Below, one piece after another: positions 1-8,903 of a DNA stretch of 59,194 nt. The notes beneath the pieces were generated by a model. It ran no database searches, was not told where the DNA came from, and saw only the letters and a list, made by a program, of their open reading frames with translations. Location of the stretch: NCBI GenBank assembly GCA_046541515.1, contig JBKHDD010000013.1, positions 1 through 59,194 of the forward strand. The letters run 5' to 3'. This stretch comes from CAYFVR01 sp046541515. Its GTDB lineage: Bacteria > Desulfobacterota > Desulfobacteria > Desulfobacterales > Desulfococcaceae. Positions within the stretch are counted from its first letter, which is position 1. Each line of letters opens with the position of its first letter. The position numbers and the translations under genes are program-made.

Positions 1-66
1 TGGCGGGTCGTTTTCCGATTCCAAGACGGCAATGCATACGTCGTGAACTACGAGGATTGCCACTGA
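1..66 (+). CDS. higB: HigB/RelE-type toxin, C-terminal fragment
   Basis: The first 66 bases read in frame 1 as the last 21 residues of a protein that starts before the window, ending at a TGA. The fragment (WRVVFRFQDG..., ending YEDCH) resembles the C-terminal strand of HigB/RelE-family plasmid-maintenance killer toxins, which have a conserved RxxFRF-(D/E)G-(D/N)A block here. The TGA overlaps the ATG of the following antitoxin frame (ATGA), the usual toxin-first order of higBA. Such toxins are ribosome-dependent mRNA nucleases. Only the tail is visible, so the family call rests on the tail and on the neighbour. Confidence 0.6.
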   Translation, partial: WRVVFRFQDGNAYVVNYEDCH

Positions 67-357
67 TGCCCATGCACAATCCACCCCCATCCCGGTGAAT
101 TTATCAAAGAAGTTTATCTGGAGCCTTTTGGGATCAGCCACCGCGCCGTTGCGTCCAAATTGAAGGTCTCGCCTTCAACCTTTCAACGCATAATCCAAGG
201 GAAAAGCGGAATTTCTCCCGAAATGGCATTACGTCTGTCCAAAACCCTTGGCCGGTCCCCCGAAAGCTGGCTCTCCATGCAGGACAATTACGATCTTTGG
301 CGCGCCCGGCAGACCGTAAATCTGGAGGACGTTGAACCGCTTTCCATTCCGGCATGA
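66..357 (+). pseudogene. higA: HigA-family antitoxin, frameshifted near its start
   Basis: The product is an XRE/HigA-type DNA-binding antitoxin that should neutralise HigB and repress the operon. From ATG 66 the frame reads MPMHNPP and then hits TGA after ten codons. Dropping one C from the C5 run at 84-88 restores a typical HigA start (HPGEF, then LEPFGIS) that is continuous with the downstream frame. The helix-turn-helix (VSPSTFQRIIQGKSGISPEM) and the family C-terminal block (SPESWLSMQDNYDLW) are intact. A TTG at 160 opens a 65-residue ORF that keeps the second half of the HTH but loses the N-terminal helices. It may be a real frameshift, a sequencing error in a homopolymer, or a programmed slip; the domain assignment itself is firm. 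Confidence 0.7.
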
Positions 358-436
358 ATTGGAGGGTCGATATTTCCCGCTGCCGGGGACGTCTTCCAGA
401 TGTCGAGTTTGGCGCCAAAGAAACGTGGAGGGAAAA

Positions 437-925
437 ATGAAATGGTCCGATGTCATCGGAATGAAGGAGCTGGAGGACCTCCCCTTCAAAATTGAACTTA
501 ATGAATGGGGGAACATCGTGATGCGTCCGGCTTCCAACCGCCACAGTTTCTTTCAAGGCGCGATTGAAAATCTGCTGAACCAGCAAAAGCCCAATGGCGC
601 GGTTTTTCCGGAGTGCAGCATCGAAACGGCCAAAGGCGTGAAAGTGGCGGACGTGGTCTGGGGCTCCACCGCATTTTTCCAAAAACACCGGCTGGACACC
701 CCCTACCGCGTGGCCCCGGAGCTTTGCGTGGAAATCCTGTCTCCCTCCAACGTCGCGGGCGAGATGATGGAAAAGAAAGGCCTCTACCTCGCCAAAGGCG
801 CTCGGGAATTCTGGATTTGCGATAACGAAGGGGCCATGCGGTTTTTTGGGAATGCGGGGGAAACCTCCGAATCCAGCCTCTTCCCTGCGTTTCCCCAAAA
901 ACTGGATTGGGAAAGCTTCCTCTGA
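437..925 (+). CDS. Uma2 family (DUF820) restriction-endonuclease-like protein
   Basis: This 162-residue protein has the Uma2/DUF820 PD-(D/E)xK-like fold pattern. It shows ASNRHSFFQGAIENLL (helix before the core), the acidic core KVADVVWGS, the PELCVEILSPSN motif that carries the conserved glutamate, and the terminal AREFWICDNEG strand, which takes the place of the family's EYWIVDPE. ATG 437 was chosen over the longer open frame because GTGGAGGG lies just upstream and the family usually starts near here. Uma2 proteins are scattered accessory genes of unknown cellular role, common in cyanobacteria and Desulfobacterota. The gene stands 80 bp after the broken higA, so this end of the window looks accessory. 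Confidence 0.75.
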   Translation: MKWSDVIGMKELEDLPFKIELNEWGNIVMRPASNRHSFFQGAIENLLNQQKPNGAVFPECSIETAKGVKVADVVWGSTAFFQKHRLDTPYRVAPELCVEILSPSNVAGEMMEKKGLYLAKGAREFWICDNEGAMRFFGNAGETSESSLFPAFPQKLDWESFL

Positions 926-959
926 ATTCCACTCTCAACGGATGTTCACGAAGGCACCC

Positions 960-1931
960 TCACGCCGCTTTCCGCCCCTTCTCCGCCAAAATCCCCACCA
1001 AATACCCGTCCATCATCAAATGAATCAGATGGTGCAACACGCACACCCCCAGCGCGATTCCCACTTCCGGAAACAGCGAGACCTGCAAAATCACCGACAG
1101 CGTCAGCGTTTTCTGGGCGCCCATGAAAATGACGCTCTCCCGCCGTCCCGGCGCCAGCCCGGCCAGCTTCGTGGCCAGAAAGGCCGCCAGCAGCAAAACC
1201 GCATGGTAAAAAAAAACCAGCACGCAGACCAGCGGCAACAGGTTTCCGCTGGCCAAAATCGCCTCACGGGACTGGGCCGCCGCGATCCAGACCATCGCCA
1301 GAATCATGCACTGGTTGCATTTGCTCAGCAACGGGCCGTTCCGCCGCGACCAATCCGGAATACGGCTTTTGAGCGCCAGCCCCGCGCCCAGCGGGACCAG
1401 CACCAGCACGCCCAGCTGGAAGATGATCGCCCCCTTGTCGATGGCCACCGGCCCGCCTTCCCCCACCAATCCCAGCAAGGCCGACAGAATGAACGGCACC
1501 GCCAGCACCGACAGGGCGTTGGCCGCGATGGTGATCACCAGCGCATGGGCCATGTTGCCCCCGGCGGCTCCCGTCATCACGATGCCGCTGCTTAGGGTCG
1601 TGGGCATGGACGCCACCAGAAACAGTCCGATGAGAACGCCCGGATTCAGCCCCAATTGGGCCGGCAGCACCGCCACCAGCGGCGCCACCAGGAAGATCAG
1701 AATCAGCGCCGTCAGCGTTCCGCGAACGTCGGTCAGGCCGGCCCGAATTTGCCGGGGATTGAGCAGCAACCCGGAGAAGAGGAAGATTACGAAAATCACG
1801 ATGTCCGGGCCTCGGTTCGCCCGAAGCCAGCGGCCGGCCCCGGCGACGATTCCGGTGGGATCGCCCAGGGTGAGGGCGAACACGAGGGTGAGGCCGATCA
1901 GGAACCAGTGTTTTTTCAGCAGAGACGACAT
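960..1931 (-). CDS. Bile acid:sodium symporter family (BASS/YfeH-like) transporter
   Basis: This is a polytopic membrane protein of 323 residues with about nine to ten hydrophobic segments and few charged residues, typical in length for the SBF-like family. The N-terminal half contains GLLLNPRQIRAGL and MPTTLSSGIVMTGAAGGN, and the second half contains FMGAQKTLTLSV. The TTLSSG and GAQKTL loops are hallmarks of the YfeH/SBF-like subgroup, so it is a probable sodium-coupled organic-anion transporter of unknown substrate. The start was set at the ATG giving MSSLLKKHW; the open frame extends 43 codons further but that stretch is basic and unlike the family. It is divergently transcribed from acuB. 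Confidence 0.85.
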   Translation of the reverse strand: MSSLLKKHWFLIGLTLVFALTLGDPTGIVAGAGRWLRANRGPDIVIFVIFLFSGLLLNPRQIRAGLTDVRGTLTALILIFLVAPLVAVLPAQLGLNPGVLIGLFLVASMPTTLSSGIVMTGAAGGNMAHALVITIAANALSVLAVPFILSALLGLVGEGGPVAIDKGAIIFQLGVLVLVPLGAGLALKSRIPDWSRRNGPLLSKCNQCMILAMVWIAAAQSREAILASGNLLPLVCVLVFFYHAVLLLAAFLATKLAGLAPGRRESVIFMGAQKTLTLSVILQVSLFPEVGIALGVCVLHHLIHLMMDGYLVGILAEKGRKAA

Positions 1932-2128
1932 GGGCGCTCTCCGGGCGATAAAAATTTGAAATCGTTGATGAAGTGCCGGTCGATAACGGAAGGCGAAATG
2001 TTCTCGCCCCCCTCGCGCAAATTCGGCCGATTCATCCGGTTTCCGGCTACTATTCCGCAACGCCCAATCCTGTCAACGCCGCGCGGCCTTCGCCTTGCTC
2101 TCCGTCCGGACCAACCGCCCGAAACGGC

Positions 2129-2157
2129 TTGACTTTATCGCCGGTTTTTCTTAAAAA
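2129..2157 (+). promoter_or_regulatory. Candidate sigma-70 promoter for the acuB-like gene
   Basis: TTGACT at 2129-2134 is followed by a 17-base spacer and TAAAAA at 2152-2157, in an AT-rich patch inside a GC-rich region. It sits about 70 bases before the ATG at 2231. The -10 box is a modest match. Confidence 0.4.
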
Positions 2158-2230
2158 TTTTTTAAATGTACGCCGCTCCGCCTGGGGCCGCGCACACTTT
2201 TCCGCACCCGACAACAAAAAGGAGACCGCC

Positions 2231-2920
2231 ATGTACGTCGGCCGCGTGATGCACCGGGAACTGATTACCGTGACGCCCGAGACGGCGCTGGTCAAAGCGC
2301 GGAAACTCGTCGCCGAAAAGCGGATCCATCACCTGCTGGTGGTCAACCCGAAGGGCGAGCTGGTCGGCATCTTGTCGGACCGGGACATCCGGCAAAGCTG
2401 GGCCTCTCCCGCCACCAGCCTCAGCGCCCACGAACTCAACTACCTGCTCAGCCAGATCACCGTGGACATGGTGATGATCCGCAAAATCGTCACCATCCCG
2501 CCGGACACCACCATCGAGCGGGCCGCGCAGATCATGCAGGAGAACCGGATCAGCGCGCTGCCGGTGATGGAGAACGGAAAGCCCCAGGGCATCATCACCA
2601 CCACCGACGTCATGGGCGTGCTGCTGGAGGCCATCGGCATCGATCGCGGGGAGACCACCCGGTTCGTGCTGCTGGTGGAATGGGACCGCATCGGCGTGAT
2701 TTCCGGCATCACCCAGATTCTCAAGGAGGAGCAAATCAACATTCGCAGCATCTTCTGCTGGCCGGACCGGGACCACAAGGGCGTCAACCACGTCGTTCTT
2801 CGGGTGGCCGAGGAAAACGGCGAAAGCGCAATTTCCGTCCTCCGGAACGCCGGCTACCAAGTCCTCACGGAGTACGTGGCCGATCTCAAGGCCCATCTGC
2901 CCTCCGCTCAATCCAGGTAA
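2231..2920 (+). CDS. acuB: CBS-pair plus ACT domain protein (AcuB-like)
   Basis: This 229-residue cytoplasmic protein has a tandem CBS pair at about residues 1-135 (MYVGRVMHRELITVTPET; LVGILSDRDIR; then DMVMIRKIVTIPPDTTIE and GIITTTDVMGVL). An ACT domain follows at about 140-225 (LLVEWDRIGVISGITQIL). This is the AcuB layout, a nucleotide- and amino-acid-sensing regulatory module. In Bacillus AcuB is linked to acetoin use, but the link is not established in Desulfobacterota and no acetoin genes are nearby. ATG 2231 has AAAGGAG nine bases upstream. A strong hairpin follows the gene, separating it from smc. Confidence 0.85.
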   Translation: MYVGRVMHRELITVTPETALVKARKLVAEKRIHHLLVVNPKGELVGILSDRDIRQSWASPATSLSAHELNYLLSQITVDMVMIRKIVTIPPDTTIERAAQIMQENRISALPVMENGKPQGIITTTDVMGVLLEAIGIDRGETTRFVLLVEWDRIGVISGITQILKEEQINIRSIFCWPDRDHKGVNHVVLRVAEENGESAISVLRNAGYQVLTEYVADLKAHLPSAQSR

Positions 2921-2957
2921 TCCGTGAACCCGACCTAAACCCGCCCGGCCGTTCAAT

Positions 2958-3003
2958 CCCGACCCCGGACATCCAGTCCGGGGTCGGGGCGTTCCAGTTT
3001 TTT
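2958..3003 (+). terminator. Intrinsic terminator after acuB
   Basis: A perfect 12-bp GC-rich inverted repeat (2958-2969 with 2977-2988, 7-base loop) is followed after nine bases by six T (2998-3003). The gap before the T run is longer than ideal, so termination strength is uncertain. Confidence 0.6.
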
Positions 3004-3079
3004 CTTGAATCTCCCCGCCGTTCCTCCTATTCTTTCTCCTTTTTGGCTTTGATCCCCGCAACCCAGGAGCACACGTCCC

Positions 3080-6000
3080 ATGCGATTGAAGCGGATGGAA
3101 ATCCACGGCTTCAAGTCCTTTTGCGATCGAGCGCGGTTCGACTTTCCGCCCGGCATCACCGCCATCGTCGGCCCCAACGGGTGCGGCAAGAGCAACGTGG
3201 TGGACGCCCTGCGCTGGGCCATGGGCGAACAGAGCGTCAAGCAGCTCCGGGGCAAGTCCATGGAGGACGTCATCTTCGCCGGGACCGCCGGGAAGGCGGC
3301 CCTGAACCTGGCGGAGGTCTCCCTGACCCTGGTCAACGACGGCGCCGGGGAAGCGCCGGAAGGGTTGCGGGATTTTTCCGAGATCATGCTGACCCGGCGG
3401 CTGTTTCGCTCCGGGGAAAGCGGCTACCTGATCAACCGGCAGCCTTGCCGGCTCAAGGACATCACCAACGTCTTTCTGGGCTCCGGGGTGGGCGCCCGTT
3501 CCTACGCGGTGATTCAGCAGGGGAACATTGGGGCCATCACCGACGCCGGTCCCGAGGACCGGCGGCTCTACATCGAAGAGGCCGCCGGGATCACCCGCTA
3601 CAAGGAGCGAAAGCGGGAGACCCTGCGGAAGCTGGAGGCCACCGACCAGAACCTGTTGCGGGTGCGGGACGTCGTCGCCGAGGTGGACCGGCAGCTGAAG
3701 GGGCTCCAGCGGCAGGCCCGCAAGGCGGAACAATACAAGACCCTCCGCGCCCGCATTCGAGACCTGGACGTGCGGCTGGCGCTGGACGAAACCGAAGCCT
3801 ACGCCCTGGAAATCGGCGCCCTTCGCTTTCGGATCGACGAATTGCGGGAGCACGGGGTGGTGCTGGCGATCCGCCGCCGGCGGCTGGAACGGTCCTCCGC
3901 CGGGGTTCGGCAGGCGCTGGACCGGAATGGAGAAGCCATCTCGGTCCGGAAGAACGCGCGGCTGGGGCTGGAGCGGAAAATCGACCGCGCCGAAGCCGAC
4001 GCCGCCCACGCCAAGGAAGAGGCGGAACGGCTGGGACAAGAGGCGGAAGGGCTGCGGCGCGCCCGCGCGGAGTTGACGGAGCGGAGCCGGGAGATGGCCG
4101 CCGAGGTGGCCGACGGCGAATCTCGTCTGGCGGAACTGCGGGAAGCCGCGGAGGCCGGCGCGGCGGAGCTGTCCCGGGAGCGGTCCGAGGGCGAGGCGGT
4201 CCGGAAGCGGCAGGCCGAGGCCAACGCCGCGTTGGAGGACGCCCGGAAGGTCCGGAACCGGCTGGAAAACGAGGCCGCCCGGCTGCGGAATCTCCGCGAG
4301 TCGGCCGCCGCCGCCCGGGAGAAGCTCCAGGGACGGTTGCGCCGGTTGGAAGAGGACGCGGCCCTGGCCGGCCGAAAGCAAAGCGCCTTGGAAACCGAAG
4401 TGGCCGAGGCCAAACGCGCCGCGGAATCGGCGGCCGCCGAAGTGGCCGAGGCCGAAACCCGCTTCCAGGCGGCCGGAGAGGCGGTGGCCGCCCGGCGCGA
4501 GGCGCTTCGTTCCGCCGCTTCGGCGGCGCGGGAGGCCGAATCCCGGCGCAACGCCGTGCGCAGCGACTACGCCGCCCTGAAACGGATGGCCGATTCCCTG
4601 GAGTGGTATCGGGACGGCGTCCGGGCCGTGCTGGGCCGAAAAGAATCCCGGGGCCGGGTCCTGGGGCTGGTGGCCGATCTGCTGGAGCCGGAGGCCGGGT
4701 TCGCCCCGGCGGTGGAGGCGGCCCTGGGCGACGCCCTGCAATACATCGTGGTGCCGGACGCCGCCGCCGCCCGGGAGGCCATCGAGTTCCTCCAAACCGA
4801 AAACGCCGGGCGGGGCGGCTTTCTGCCGCTGACCCATCTGACGCCCCCGGCGTCCGGCGGCAACGGTGACGGGCGACTGCTGGACCATGTGGCGGTGCGG
4901 CCGGGCTTCGAGCCGGTGGCCGAGGCGTTGCTGGGTCCCGTGGGCGTGGCCGAAAACCTGGAGGCGGCCGAGGCCAGGCGCAACGGCGGGCGGCCCATGG
5001 TCACCCCGGCGGGGGAATTGTTTTCCCGGCGCGGCGTGATGATCGGCGGCAGCGCCGACCGGCTGGACGGCATTCTGGCCAAAAAGCAGGAACTCAAACA
5101 ATTGGCGGCCGCGCTGGCGGAGCGGGAGGGGCGGCTGACGGCGGCCGACGAGGCGCGGGAGGAAGCCGAGGCGGAGCTGGCCCAGGCCGAGGCGGACCGG
5201 TCCGCCGCCGAAAAAGCCCGACACCAGGCCGGCCAGGCCGAACTGGCGGCCCAGAAGCGGCTCTACCGGGCCGAGGAAAGCCTGGCCGCCGGCCGCCGGG
5301 ACGCCCGGCGGGTGGAATCCCGGCGGGACGAGCTTCAGGCGGAGCTGGAGGAGGCCGAGGACCAGGTGGCGGCCCGGGAAGGGGAAGCGGCCCAGATTGG
5401 CGGGCAGCTGGAAACCGCCCGGGGAGCCGAGACCGAGGCGGCGGCGACCGCCCAATCCGCCGCCGAGGCGGCGGCCGCGCTGGACGACCGGCTCATGGAG
5501 CGCCGGGTGGCCCAGACCGCCCGCCAGACCGAGCGGGACAATTTGGAAAAAAGCCTGGAACGGCTGCGGCGGTTCCAGGCCGAAGGGGCGGAGCGGCTGA
5601 AGCGCATCGGCCACGACATCGAGGATCGGGAGACCCGTCGGAACCAGGCCCTGGAAACCGTGTCGGTCGCCGAGGCCGGGCTGGCAAACCTCCGAACGGC
5701 GTTGGAGGCGGCGACCGCCGCCGTCCAGGAGGCCGAGGCGGAGCGGGAGGGGATCGAACGGGAGCTTCGGGGTATCGAGGCGGCCCTGGAATCGGTCCGC
5801 TTTCGGCGGGAGTCGGCCGACGCCGACGGCCGGAGCTTGACGGTGGATTTGCAAGGGCTCGAAATGCGAAGGGAAAACGTCGAGAACCGGATTGCGGAGC
5901 GCTACCACCGGGCGTTGGCCGCCTTCGCCGAAGAGCGGGATCAGCTCGCCGGCGGCGATCTTTCGCCCTCCGCCATTGCCCGGGAGCTGGAAGCCCTGAG

Positions 6001-6766
6001 GGAAAAGCTGAACCGGCTGGGCGACGTGAATCTTTCGGCCATCTCCGAGTACGAGGCGCTTCAGGAGCGGGCCGAGTTCCTGGAAACCCAGCGGGCCGAT
6101 CTGGCCGAGGCGGTGGCCGATCTCCACAAGGTGATCCGGAAGATCAACCGGGTCAGCCAGGAGCGGTTTCTGGAGACCTTCAACCAGGTGAACGAGAAGC
6201 TGAAGGAGGTCTTTCCCCGGCTGTTCGAAGGCGGCGACGCCCGGCTGGAGCTGACCGAGCCCAACCAGCCGCTGGAAAGCGGCGTGGAGTTTCTGGTGTC
6301 CCCGCCGGGCAAGCGGCTGACCCGCATGACCCTGCTTTCCGGCGGAGAAAAGGCCATGTCGGCCATCGCCTTCGTATTCTCCATCTTTCTGATCAAACCG
6401 GCCGCCTTCTGCATCCTGGACGAGATCGACGCGCCGCTGGACGAGGCCAACGTCTACCGGTTCAACAAGCTGCTCAAGCTCATCGGCGAGAAATCCCAGA
6501 TCATCATGATCACCCACAAACGCCGCAGCATGGAGTTCGCCGACATCCTCTTTGGCGTCACCATGGAGAAAAAGGGCATTTCCCGGGTGGTCTCGGTGGA
6601 TTTGGAGGAATCCCGGGCGTTGGCCGAAGACGATTCCGATTCCCCGGACGGCGGCGAAGACGGCGCCGCCGGGCGTTCCGAAGGCGAGGAGGGCGAAGCG
6701 TCCGGCGGAGACGCCGGGGACCCAAACGCGCCCTCCATGACTCCGCAAGAAGAATCCAACCCGTGA
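3080..6766 (+). CDS. smc: Chromosome segregation protein SMC
   Basis: This is the full-length bacterial condensin ATPase, 1228 residues. The N-terminal ATPase half has Walker A GPNGCGKS at about 31-38. Two long Arg/Glu/Ala-rich coiled coils flank a hinge at about 520-660, and the C-terminal half has signature LSGGEKAMSA (about 1087) and Walker B FCILDEIDAPLDEAN (about 1110). It dimerises at the hinge, compacts origin-proximal DNA and normally works with ScpA and ScpB, which are not in this window. A Ser/Asp/Glu/Gly-rich acidic tail of about 45 residues follows the final helix and is longer than in most SMCs. It is followed at 143 bp by ftsY, the common smc-ftsY order. Confidence 0.98.
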   Translation: MRLKRMEIHGFKSFCDRARFDFPPGITAIVGPNGCGKSNVVDALRWAMGEQSVKQLRGKSMEDVIFAGTAGKAALNLAEVSLTLVNDGAGEAPEGLRDFSEIMLTRRLFRSGESGYLINRQPCRLKDITNVFLGSGVGARSYAVIQQGNIGAITDAGPEDRRLYIEEAAGITRYKERKRETLRKLEATDQNLLRVRDVVAEVDRQLKGLQRQARKAEQYKTLRARIRDLDVRLALDETEAYALEIGALRFRIDELREHGVVLAIRRRRLERSSAGVRQALDRNGEAISVRKNARLGLERKIDRAEADAAHAKEEAERLGQEAEGLRRARAELTERSREMAAEVADGESRLAELREAAEAGAAELSRERSEGEAVRKRQAEANAALEDARKVRNRLENEAARLRNLRESAAAAREKLQGRLRRLEEDAALAGRKQSALETEVAEAKRAAESAAAEVAEAETRFQAAGEAVAARREALRSAASAAREAESRRNAVRSDYAALKRMADSLEWYRDGVRAVLGRKESRGRVLGLVADLLEPEAGFAPAVEAALGDALQYIVVPDAAAAREAIEFLQTENAGRGGFLPLTHLTPPASGGNGDGRLLDHVAVRPGFEPVAEALLGPVGVAENLEAAEARRNGGRPMVTPAGELFSRRGVMIGGSADRLDGILAKKQELKQLAAALAEREGRLTAADEAREEAEAELAQAEADRSAAEKARHQAGQAELAAQKRLYRAEESLAAGRRDARRVESRRDELQAELEEAEDQVAAREGEAAQIGGQLETARGAETEAAATAQSAAEAAAALDDRLMERRVAQTARQTERDNLEKSLERLRRFQAEGAERLKRIGHDIEDRETRRNQALETVSVAEAGLANLRTALEAATAAVQEAEAEREGIERELRGIEAALESVRFRRESADADGRSLTVDLQGLEMRRENVENRIAERYHRALAAFAEERDQLAGGDLSPSAIARELEALREKLNRLGDVNLSAISEYEALQERAEFLETQRADLAEAVADLHKVIRKINRVSQERFLETFNQVNEKLKEVFPRLFEGGDARLELTEPNQPLESGVEFLVSPPGKRLTRMTLLSGGEKAMSAIAFVFSIFLIKPAAFCILDEIDAPLDEANVYRFNKLLKLIGEKSQIIMITHKRRSMEFADILFGVTMEKKGISRVVSVDLEESRALAEDDSDSPDGGEDGAAGRSEGEEGEASGGDAGDPNAPSMTPQEESNP

Positions 6767-6909
6767 GGACGTTGGCGTAATTCTCCAAACCGTGTCCGGG
6801 AGCGAGGAGTTGTAGTCGCGGCTCCCGGAGGCATGGTGCTTCATGGATTGCAAATCGCCCAAGGCGCGGCCTCCTCCCCGGGAACCGCGCGGCATTCATA
6901 AGGAAGAAT

Positions 6910-7902
6910 ATGGCACTGTTTGGACGCAAGGGAAAAAAGAAAAAAGAGGAGGTGGTCGAAGCCGCGGAACCCGAAACCCCGCCGGCGGCGGCCCCGTCGA
7001 GCGGCGGCGTTTTCGGACGGCTCAAGTCCGGACTCTCCAAAACGCGGGACCTGCTCGCCACCGACCTGGAAGACCTGTTTCGGGGCGGGCTGGACGACGC
7101 GGCGCTGGAGGAGCTGGAGGAGCGGCTCATCACCGCCGACATGGGCGTGGAAACCGCCATGGCCATCGTGGAGGAGGTTTCCCGCCGGGCCCGGAAAATC
7201 TCCGGACCGGAAGAGCTGAAGGCCGTCCTCCGGAACGCCCTGGTGGAACGGATGACCGCGCCGGAACCCCCGGCCGGAGTTCTGGCCGGTCCCCCCCACG
7301 TGGTCATGGTGGTGGGCGTCAACGGCGTGGGCAAAACCACCACCATCGGCAAGCTGGCGGCCGCCCACGCGGCGGCGGGCCGGTCGGTGCTGGTGGCCGC
7401 GGGCGACACCTTTCGGGCCGCCGCGGTGGAGCAGCTCGGCGTATGGGCGGAACGGGCCGGGGCCGATTTCGTGCGCGGCCGGGACAACGCCGATCCCGCC
7501 GCCGTGGCCTTCGACGGGGTGGCCGCCGGGAAGGCCCGGGGCAAGGACATCGTCTTTCTGGACACCGCCGGGCGGTTGCACACCCGGACCAATTTGATGG
7601 AGGAGTTGAAAAAGGTCCGTCGGGCCCTGGCCAAATCCATGCCCGACGCGCCCCACGAAACCCTGCTGGTGCTGGACGCCACCACCGGCCAGAACGCGTT
7701 TCAGCAGGCCCGCGCGTTCCACGAGGCCATCGGGCTGACCGGATTGGTGCTCACCAAGCTGGACGGCACCGCCCGGGGCGGCGTGGTGGTGGGGATTTTG
7801 AGCGAGCTGGCGTTGCCGCTTCGCTACATCGGGGTGGGGGAGGGAATCGACGATCTTCAGCCCTTCGATCCCCGCCGGTTCGCGGAGGCGCTTTTTGCGT
7901 GA
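6910..7902 (+). CDS. ftsY: Signal recognition particle receptor FtsY
   Basis: This 330-residue SRP GTPase docks ribosome-SRP complexes to the Sec translocon at the inner membrane. A short basic/acidic A region (about 1-45) precedes the NG domain. Visible motifs are G1 GVNGVGKTTTIGKLA, G2 DTFRAAAVEQL, G3 DTAGRLHT, G4 TKLDGTARGG and the closing GVGEGIDDLQPF. The short N-terminus is usual outside enterobacteria. ATG 6910 is preceded by AAGGAAG. It lies directly downstream of smc and may share its transcript. Confidence 0.98.
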   Translation: MALFGRKGKKKKEEVVEAAEPETPPAAAPSSGGVFGRLKSGLSKTRDLLATDLEDLFRGGLDDAALEELEERLITADMGVETAMAIVEEVSRRARKISGPEELKAVLRNALVERMTAPEPPAGVLAGPPHVVMVVGVNGVGKTTTIGKLAAAHAAAGRSVLVAAGDTFRAAAVEQLGVWAERAGADFVRGRDNADPAAVAFDGVAAGKARGKDIVFLDTAGRLHTRTNLMEELKKVRRALAKSMPDAPHETLLVLDATTGQNAFQQARAFHEAIGLTGLVLTKLDGTARGGVVVGILSELALPLRYIGVGEGIDDLQPFDPRRFAEALFA

Positions 7903-8000
7903 AAACCGGGGCTTTGGCGGGGGTGGGCGACGGGAACGGCCGAAATTCGGGGGCTGAGCGGGGTTGGGGCGGGAAAAGTGAGCAACCATGCGGTTTTATG

Positions 8001-8029
8001 TTGACATCGGGGCGCCCCTCCGCTATGTC
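8001..8029 (+). promoter_or_regulatory. Sigma-70-type promoter of the HU gene
   Basis: A perfect TTGACA (8001-8006) is followed by a 17-base spacer and TATGTC (8024-8029). The predicted start near 8036 leaves a leader of about 115 bases before the HU ATG. The leader contains a 7-bp perfect hairpin (8064-8070 with 8078-8084). Confidence 0.7.
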
Positions 8030-8151
8030 GCTATCACGCGCCGACGGGCTGAGCCCTTGGCGTTCGCGGGTTTATGGCCCGCGAGACGGTTTCCGGCGCA
8101 ACGGGATCGTCCGGCGTCGATTGCGAACTCAAAACGGGGTAAGGAGTCAAC

Positions 8152-8433
8152 ATGAGCATGACCAAAGCGGACCTGATCGAGAAGATGGCAACGGACGCGG
8201 GGATCTCCAAAGCGGCGGCCGCCAAGGCGCTGGACGCCTTCATGGACGGAGTGACCGACGCGTTGAAGAAGAAAAAAGAGCCCAAAGTCACGCTGGTGGG
8301 TTTCGGCACCTTCACCAAGGTGCCCCGAAAGGCTCGCAAGGGGCGCAATCCCCAGACCGGCGAGGAGATTCAGATCAAGGCCTCCAACGTGGTCAAATTC
8401 AAACCGGGGAAGAAGCTCAAAGACGCCCTTTGA
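8152..8433 (+). CDS. hup: HU family nucleoid-associated DNA-binding protein
   Basis: This 93-residue histone-like protein has the HU/IHF fold: N-terminal helices (MTKADLIEKMATDAGISK...AALDAF) and the conserved arm FGTFTKVPRKARKGRNPQTGE with the intercalating Pro in RNPQTG. The end is FKPGKKLKDAL. It binds and bends DNA as a dimer. RBS AAGGAG stands eight bases before the start. The second Met (MTK...) is an alternative start two codons in. The gene has its own strong promoter and is monocistronic; ligA-operon genes converge on it. Confidence 0.96.
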   Translation: MSMTKADLIEKMATDAGISKAAAAKALDAFMDGVTDALKKKKEPKVTLVGFGTFTKVPRKARKGRNPQTGEEIQIKASNVVKFKPGKKLKDAL

Positions 8434-8528
8434 TCGCCTGAATCCGGTCCGACCGGCCCAACCCGATTCCCATCCGATTCGGTCTGACGGAACCAGGGCG
8501 AAATCGGACCCGGTGGACCAGCCCGAGG

Positions 8529-8550
8529 CGGGCGGCCATTACGCCGCCCG
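8529..8550. terminator. Hairpin between convergent HU and acylphosphatase genes
   Basis: An 8-bp perfect GC-rich stem (8529-8536 with 8543-8550) has a 6-base loop and no following T run. It may act as a shared bidirectional transcript end; weak evidence. Confidence 0.3.
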
Positions 8551-8615
8551 TCGCGGAAGGAAGGCCCTTGGCCCGTTTCGAATCCCCCCACAGGGCCCGA
8601 CGGGAAGATCGGAGG

Positions 8616-8903
8616 TCAGTGGGTGATCTCGAACCCGTCGAATTCTCCCTTGTAGTCGGACCAGTCCACCGACACGTCTTCCACCACCGCCTGCGGCGAT
8701 CCGCCTTTGCACCACTCCACCATGGAGAAGACCGCCTTCTCCGTTCCCTCGAATACCGCCTCCACCGACCCGTCGGGCCGGTTTCGCACCCAGCCGTTCA
8801 CCCCGCGTTCCTCCGCGGCGCGCTGGGTTTCCGCTCGAAAAAATACGCCCTGCACTTTCCCGCGAATGGACACATGGGCGCGGGCCATGGGTTTTTCACT
8901 CAT
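8616..8903 (-). CDS. acyP: Acylphosphatase
   Basis: This small cytoplasmic enzyme (95 residues) hydrolyses acyl-phosphates. The catalytic signature GKVQGVFFRAETQ carries the phosphate-binding loop and Arg, and NGWVRNRPDGSVE carries the catalytic Asn. Both are intact, and length is normal for the family. It is the last gene of the phosphorylase-ligA operon: its ATG lies inside the final codons of ligA (8-base overlap), indicating translational coupling. Confidence 0.95.
   Translation of the reverse strand: MSEKPMARAHVSIRGKVQGVFFRAETQRAAEERGVNGWVRNRPDGSVEAVFEGTEKAVFSMVEWCKGGSPQAVVEDVSVDWSDYKGEFDGFEITH

Noticed and set aside
2162..6895. Very long minus-strand open frame (about 1577 codons) antisense to acuB and smc.
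   Set aside because: It is the high-GC antisense shadow of smc; the translation is Gly/Pro/Arg/His-rich with no domain, while the plus strand encodes a complete SMC.
8040..8110. tRNA-like folded segment in the HU leader.
   Set aside because: There is no acceptor stem, T-loop or anticodon arm; it is a single hairpin.
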